Shown one piece after another: positions 62,501-64,000 of a stretch of DNA of 64,000 nucleotides. The DNA comes from Sciurus carolinensis (lineage: Eukaryota; Chordata; Mammalia; Rodentia; Sciuridae), in NCBI RefSeq assembly GCF_902686445.1, contig NC_062214.1, forward strand, positions 39,379,454 through 39,443,453. The letters run 5' to 3'. The position numbers were made by a program, and so were the translations under genes. The notes under the pieces are model-generated. The model was not told where the DNA came from, did no database searches, and saw nothing but the letters and a program-made list of their open reading frames with translations. Positions within the stretch are counted from its first letter, which is position 1, and each line of letters begins with the position of its first letter.

Positions 62501-63364
62501 ATGAATAGACACTTCACAGAAGAAGATCTACAAGCAATCAACAAACATATGGAAAAATGTTCAACATCTCTAGTAATAAGAGAAATGCAAATCAAAACCA
62601 CCCTAAGATTCCATCTCACCCCAATTAGAATGGCAATTATCAAGAATAGAACCAACAACAGGTGTTGGCGAGGATGCGGGGAGAAAGGTACACTCTTACA
62701 TTGCTGGTGGGGCTGCAAATTAGTGCAGCCACTCTGGAAAGCAGTGTGGAGATTCCTTAGAAAACTTGGAATGGAAACACCATTTGACCCAGCTATCCCA
62801 CTCCTTGGCCTATACCCAAAGGACTTAAAATCAGCATATTACAGAGATACAGCCACATCAATGTTCATAGCTGCTCAGTTCACAATAGCCAGATTGTGGA
62901 ACCAACCTAGATGTCCTTCAATTGACGAATGGATAAAGAAAATGTGGTATATATATACAATGGAATATTACTCAGCCATAAAGAATGATAAAATTATGGC
63001 ATTTGCAGGCAAATGGATGAAACTGGAGAATATCATGCTAAGTGAGATAAGCCAATCTCAAAAAACCAAAGGAAGAATGATATCGCTAATAAGTGGATGA
63101 TGACACATAATGGGGGTGGGAAGGGTTAGTGTTGGGGTTGGAGTTGGGTTTAGGGAGGGGGGCAGGAATGGAGGAAGGAAGGACTGTATAGATGGAGGGG
63201 AAGGGTGGGAGGGGAGGGGGGGAAGGGAAAAAATGGCAGAATGAATCAAACAACATTACCCTATGTAAATTTATGATTACACAAATGGTATGCCTTTACT
63301 CCATGTACAAACAGAGAAACATCATGTATCCCATTTGTTTACAATAAAAAGAAAAAAAAAAAAA
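59578..63364 (+). mobile_element. Young 5'-truncated LINE-1
   Basis: 3.79 kb, with a perfect 17-bp target-site duplication, AAGAGTATATGAAGTAA, at 59561-59577 and 63365-63381. It begins inside the ORF2 endonuclease domain (the equivalent of about 47859 in the full-length copy) and runs through ORF2, a G-rich 3' UTR (63101-63340) and AATAAA plus an A-rich tail. The perfect duplication and open frame make it the youngest L1 in the window. Confidence 0.97.
59579..63100 (+). CDS. L1 ORF2 fragment, uninterrupted (lacks N-terminus)
   Basis: ORF2p is the L1 endonuclease/reverse transcriptase. The frame is open for about 1,173 codons. Compared with the full-length copy about 100 N-terminal residues of the endonuclease are missing, so the catalytic N-terminal part is absent, but LGDFNTPLS (about 59704-59730) and the SDH motif (59957) remain. 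The reverse transcriptase follows, with [16 protein letters not shown] (about 60667), [14 protein letters not shown] (about 61237) and the active-site FADD (61373-61384). The C-terminal Cys/His motif CWRGC...HCWWGC spans 62663-62716. The first in-frame ATG is at 60038, after the SDH motif, so it has no proper start or promoter. A frame start at 59756 would need TTG and is not real. Expression is not expected without an outside promoter. Confidence 0.9.
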   Translation, partial: GSINQQDITIINIYAPNSGSSIYVKQILLNFRNQIDHNTIILGDFNTPLSPLDRSSKQKLNKETIDLNNTINNLDLTDIYRIYHPTKSEYTFFSAAHGSFSKIDHILCHKTNVSKYKKIETLPCIVSDHNGLKLEINERVKNRNYSNTWRLNNMLLYDEWITEDIRKEIKKFLEVNENKETTYQNLWDTMKAVLRGRFISWSAFNKRSKTQKINDLTLQLKALEKEEQTNTKSSRRQEIVKLRAEINEIETKETIQKIDKINSWFFEKINKIDKPLATLTKRRREKTQITKIRNEQGNITTDTTEIQNIIRSYFENLYSNKIENFEDINRFLETYELPKLNEEDIHNLNRPISSNEIEEVIKSLPTKKSPGPDGFSAEFYKTFKEELIPILLKVFHKIEEEGTLPNSFYEANITLIPKPDRDTSRKENFRPISLMNIDAKILNKILANRIQKHIKKIVHHDQVGFIPGMQGWFNIRKSINVIHHINRLKVKNHMIISIDAEKAFDKIQHPFMLKTLEKIGIVGTFLNIVKAIYAKPMANIILNGEKLKAFPLKTGTRQGCPLSPLLFNIVLETLARAIRQTKEIKGIRIGKEELKLSLFADDMIVYLEEPGNSTRKLLDLIIEFSKVAGYKINAHKSKAFLYISDESSEREIRKTTPFTIASKKIKYLGINLTKEVKDLYNENYRTLKKEIQENLRRWKDLPCSWIGRINIVKMAILPKVLYRFNAIPIKIPMMYLTEIEQAIMKFIWKNKKPRIAKAILGRKSEAGGIAIPDLQLYYKAIVTKTAWYWYQNRKVDQWYRIEDTDTNPNKYNFLILDKGAKNMQWRKDSLFNKWCWENWKSICNRMKLNPYLSPCTKLNSKWIKDLGIRPETLHLIEEKVGPELQHVSLGPDFLNRTPIAQEIKARINNWDRFKLKSFLSAKETISNAKKEPTEWEKIFANHTSDRALISRIYKELKKLYTKNANNPIDKWAKEMNRHFTEEDLQAINKHMEKCSTSLVIREMQIKTTLRFHLTPIRMAIIKNRTNNRCWRGCGEKGTLLHCWWGCKLVQPLWKAVWRFLRKLGMETPFDPAIPLLGLYPKDLKSAYYRDTATSMFIAAQFTIARLWNQPRCPSIDEWIKKMWYIYTMEYYSAIKNDKIMAFAGKWMKLENIMLSEISQSQKTKGRMISLISG

Positions 63365-64000
63365 AAGAGTATATGAAGTAAAATCCTGATAAGGATCATA
63401 TGTGAAATGACCTTGTGGTTGCCTCCATGTAGAGACAGGGAAGCTAGGTATTTATCTACTGACCCTATCCTTCATTGGTTGATAATTGCTCTTGGGGATG
63501 TGTTAAATCTATGGCACTTCCAGACTATCTTGAACATGAGCTGAGGTGTTGGAGATGCATAGAAACATGGACTGGAGGTAGGGAACTTGCAGATTGTACA
63601 ACTTGAAGCCTACAGGTGAATTCAAATGGGCCCAGGAGATGTGGAATAGGGCATCAGCAATGGCTGATGCATACATATAGTATCTATTGTATAGAAGGTT
63701 CAGAAACTTGACCAAAGTCTCAAACTTGGTAGTGGTGGAGCTTTTTGAGCAAACCTACCTTTTTCTCTTGGTGCTCAGTTATCCCCAGGACAGGGCTAGA
63801 ATATCACCGGTCCCCATTCCTGAAGGCTTGTGAATCAGAGACTGAAACAGTGGGACAGTTGGGTAGGGATGGCAATTTATTTGTCACAAGTCTTTTTTCT
63901 TATACACTTTCTCTCTTCAGTTCATTCTCCATGCAGTATTCAAAATTATATTTAAAACACAAATCAAATTACACAACCACCTCTGCCTAAAATCCCCTAT

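Noticed and set aside
59756..63100. 1,114-codon open frame as a complete host gene
   Set aside because: It is L1 ORF2 without its N-terminus; the supposed start is TTG, and the frame simply continues upstream to the truncation point at 59579.

Overview
This window is nuclear DNA of a mammal, almost certainly a rodent of the squirrel family (Sciuridae). Three signs point there: (1) many tRNA-Ala-derived ID SINEs; (2) many dimeric SINEs joining a 7SL-derived B1-like half to an ID half (B1-dID type), a combination known from squirrels and dormice; (3) several age classes of rodent LINE-1. The sequence is AT-rich, has no compact coding arrangement, and shows no bacterial or viral gene organisation.

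The only protein-coding sequence of a host gene that I can support is a 30-nt exon at 10199-10228 on the + strand, with good splice signals on both sides. It encodes (A)NASLLGGGG, the ADP-ribose-binding loop of the macrodomain of MACROD2 (a MACROD1 paralogue would read NSS). MACROD2 is known for very long introns, so the rest of the window is best read as the two introns flanking this exon, transcribed left to right.

Layout. 1-10198: upstream intron with two L1 3' ends on the minus strand, an ancient L1, MIRs and one young ID SINE. 10229-18000: intron with an older plus-strand L1 end, an L2 split by an L1 fragment, and a MIR. 18040-21555: an ancient L1 interrupted by a younger L1 (which ends in a CA tail) and by a B1-dID SINE. 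21.5-45 kb: scattered SINEs, MIR/L2 relics, a dead RPL23A retrocopy (29.35-29.84 kb), an MLT1 LTR, and two copies of an LTR-like element. 45.3-52.1 kb: a processed AK6 pseudogene (minus strand) split in two by a full-length but inactivated L1 (plus strand) with a partly tandem 5' UTR. 53.1-57.9 kb: three truncated minus-strand L1s. 59.58-63.36 kb: a recent 5'-truncated L1 with a perfect 17-bp target-site duplication and an ORF2 reading frame that stays open for about 1,173 codons.

I see no new gene system. The notable points are the micro-exon, the datable nested insertions, the uninterrupted L1 ORF2, the repeated L1 5' UTR unit, the telomere-like G-rich L1 3' UTR, and two places where successive SINEs share one target sequence. 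Family names for repeats come from recognition of consensus features, not a database search, and boundaries without a stated duplication are approximate.
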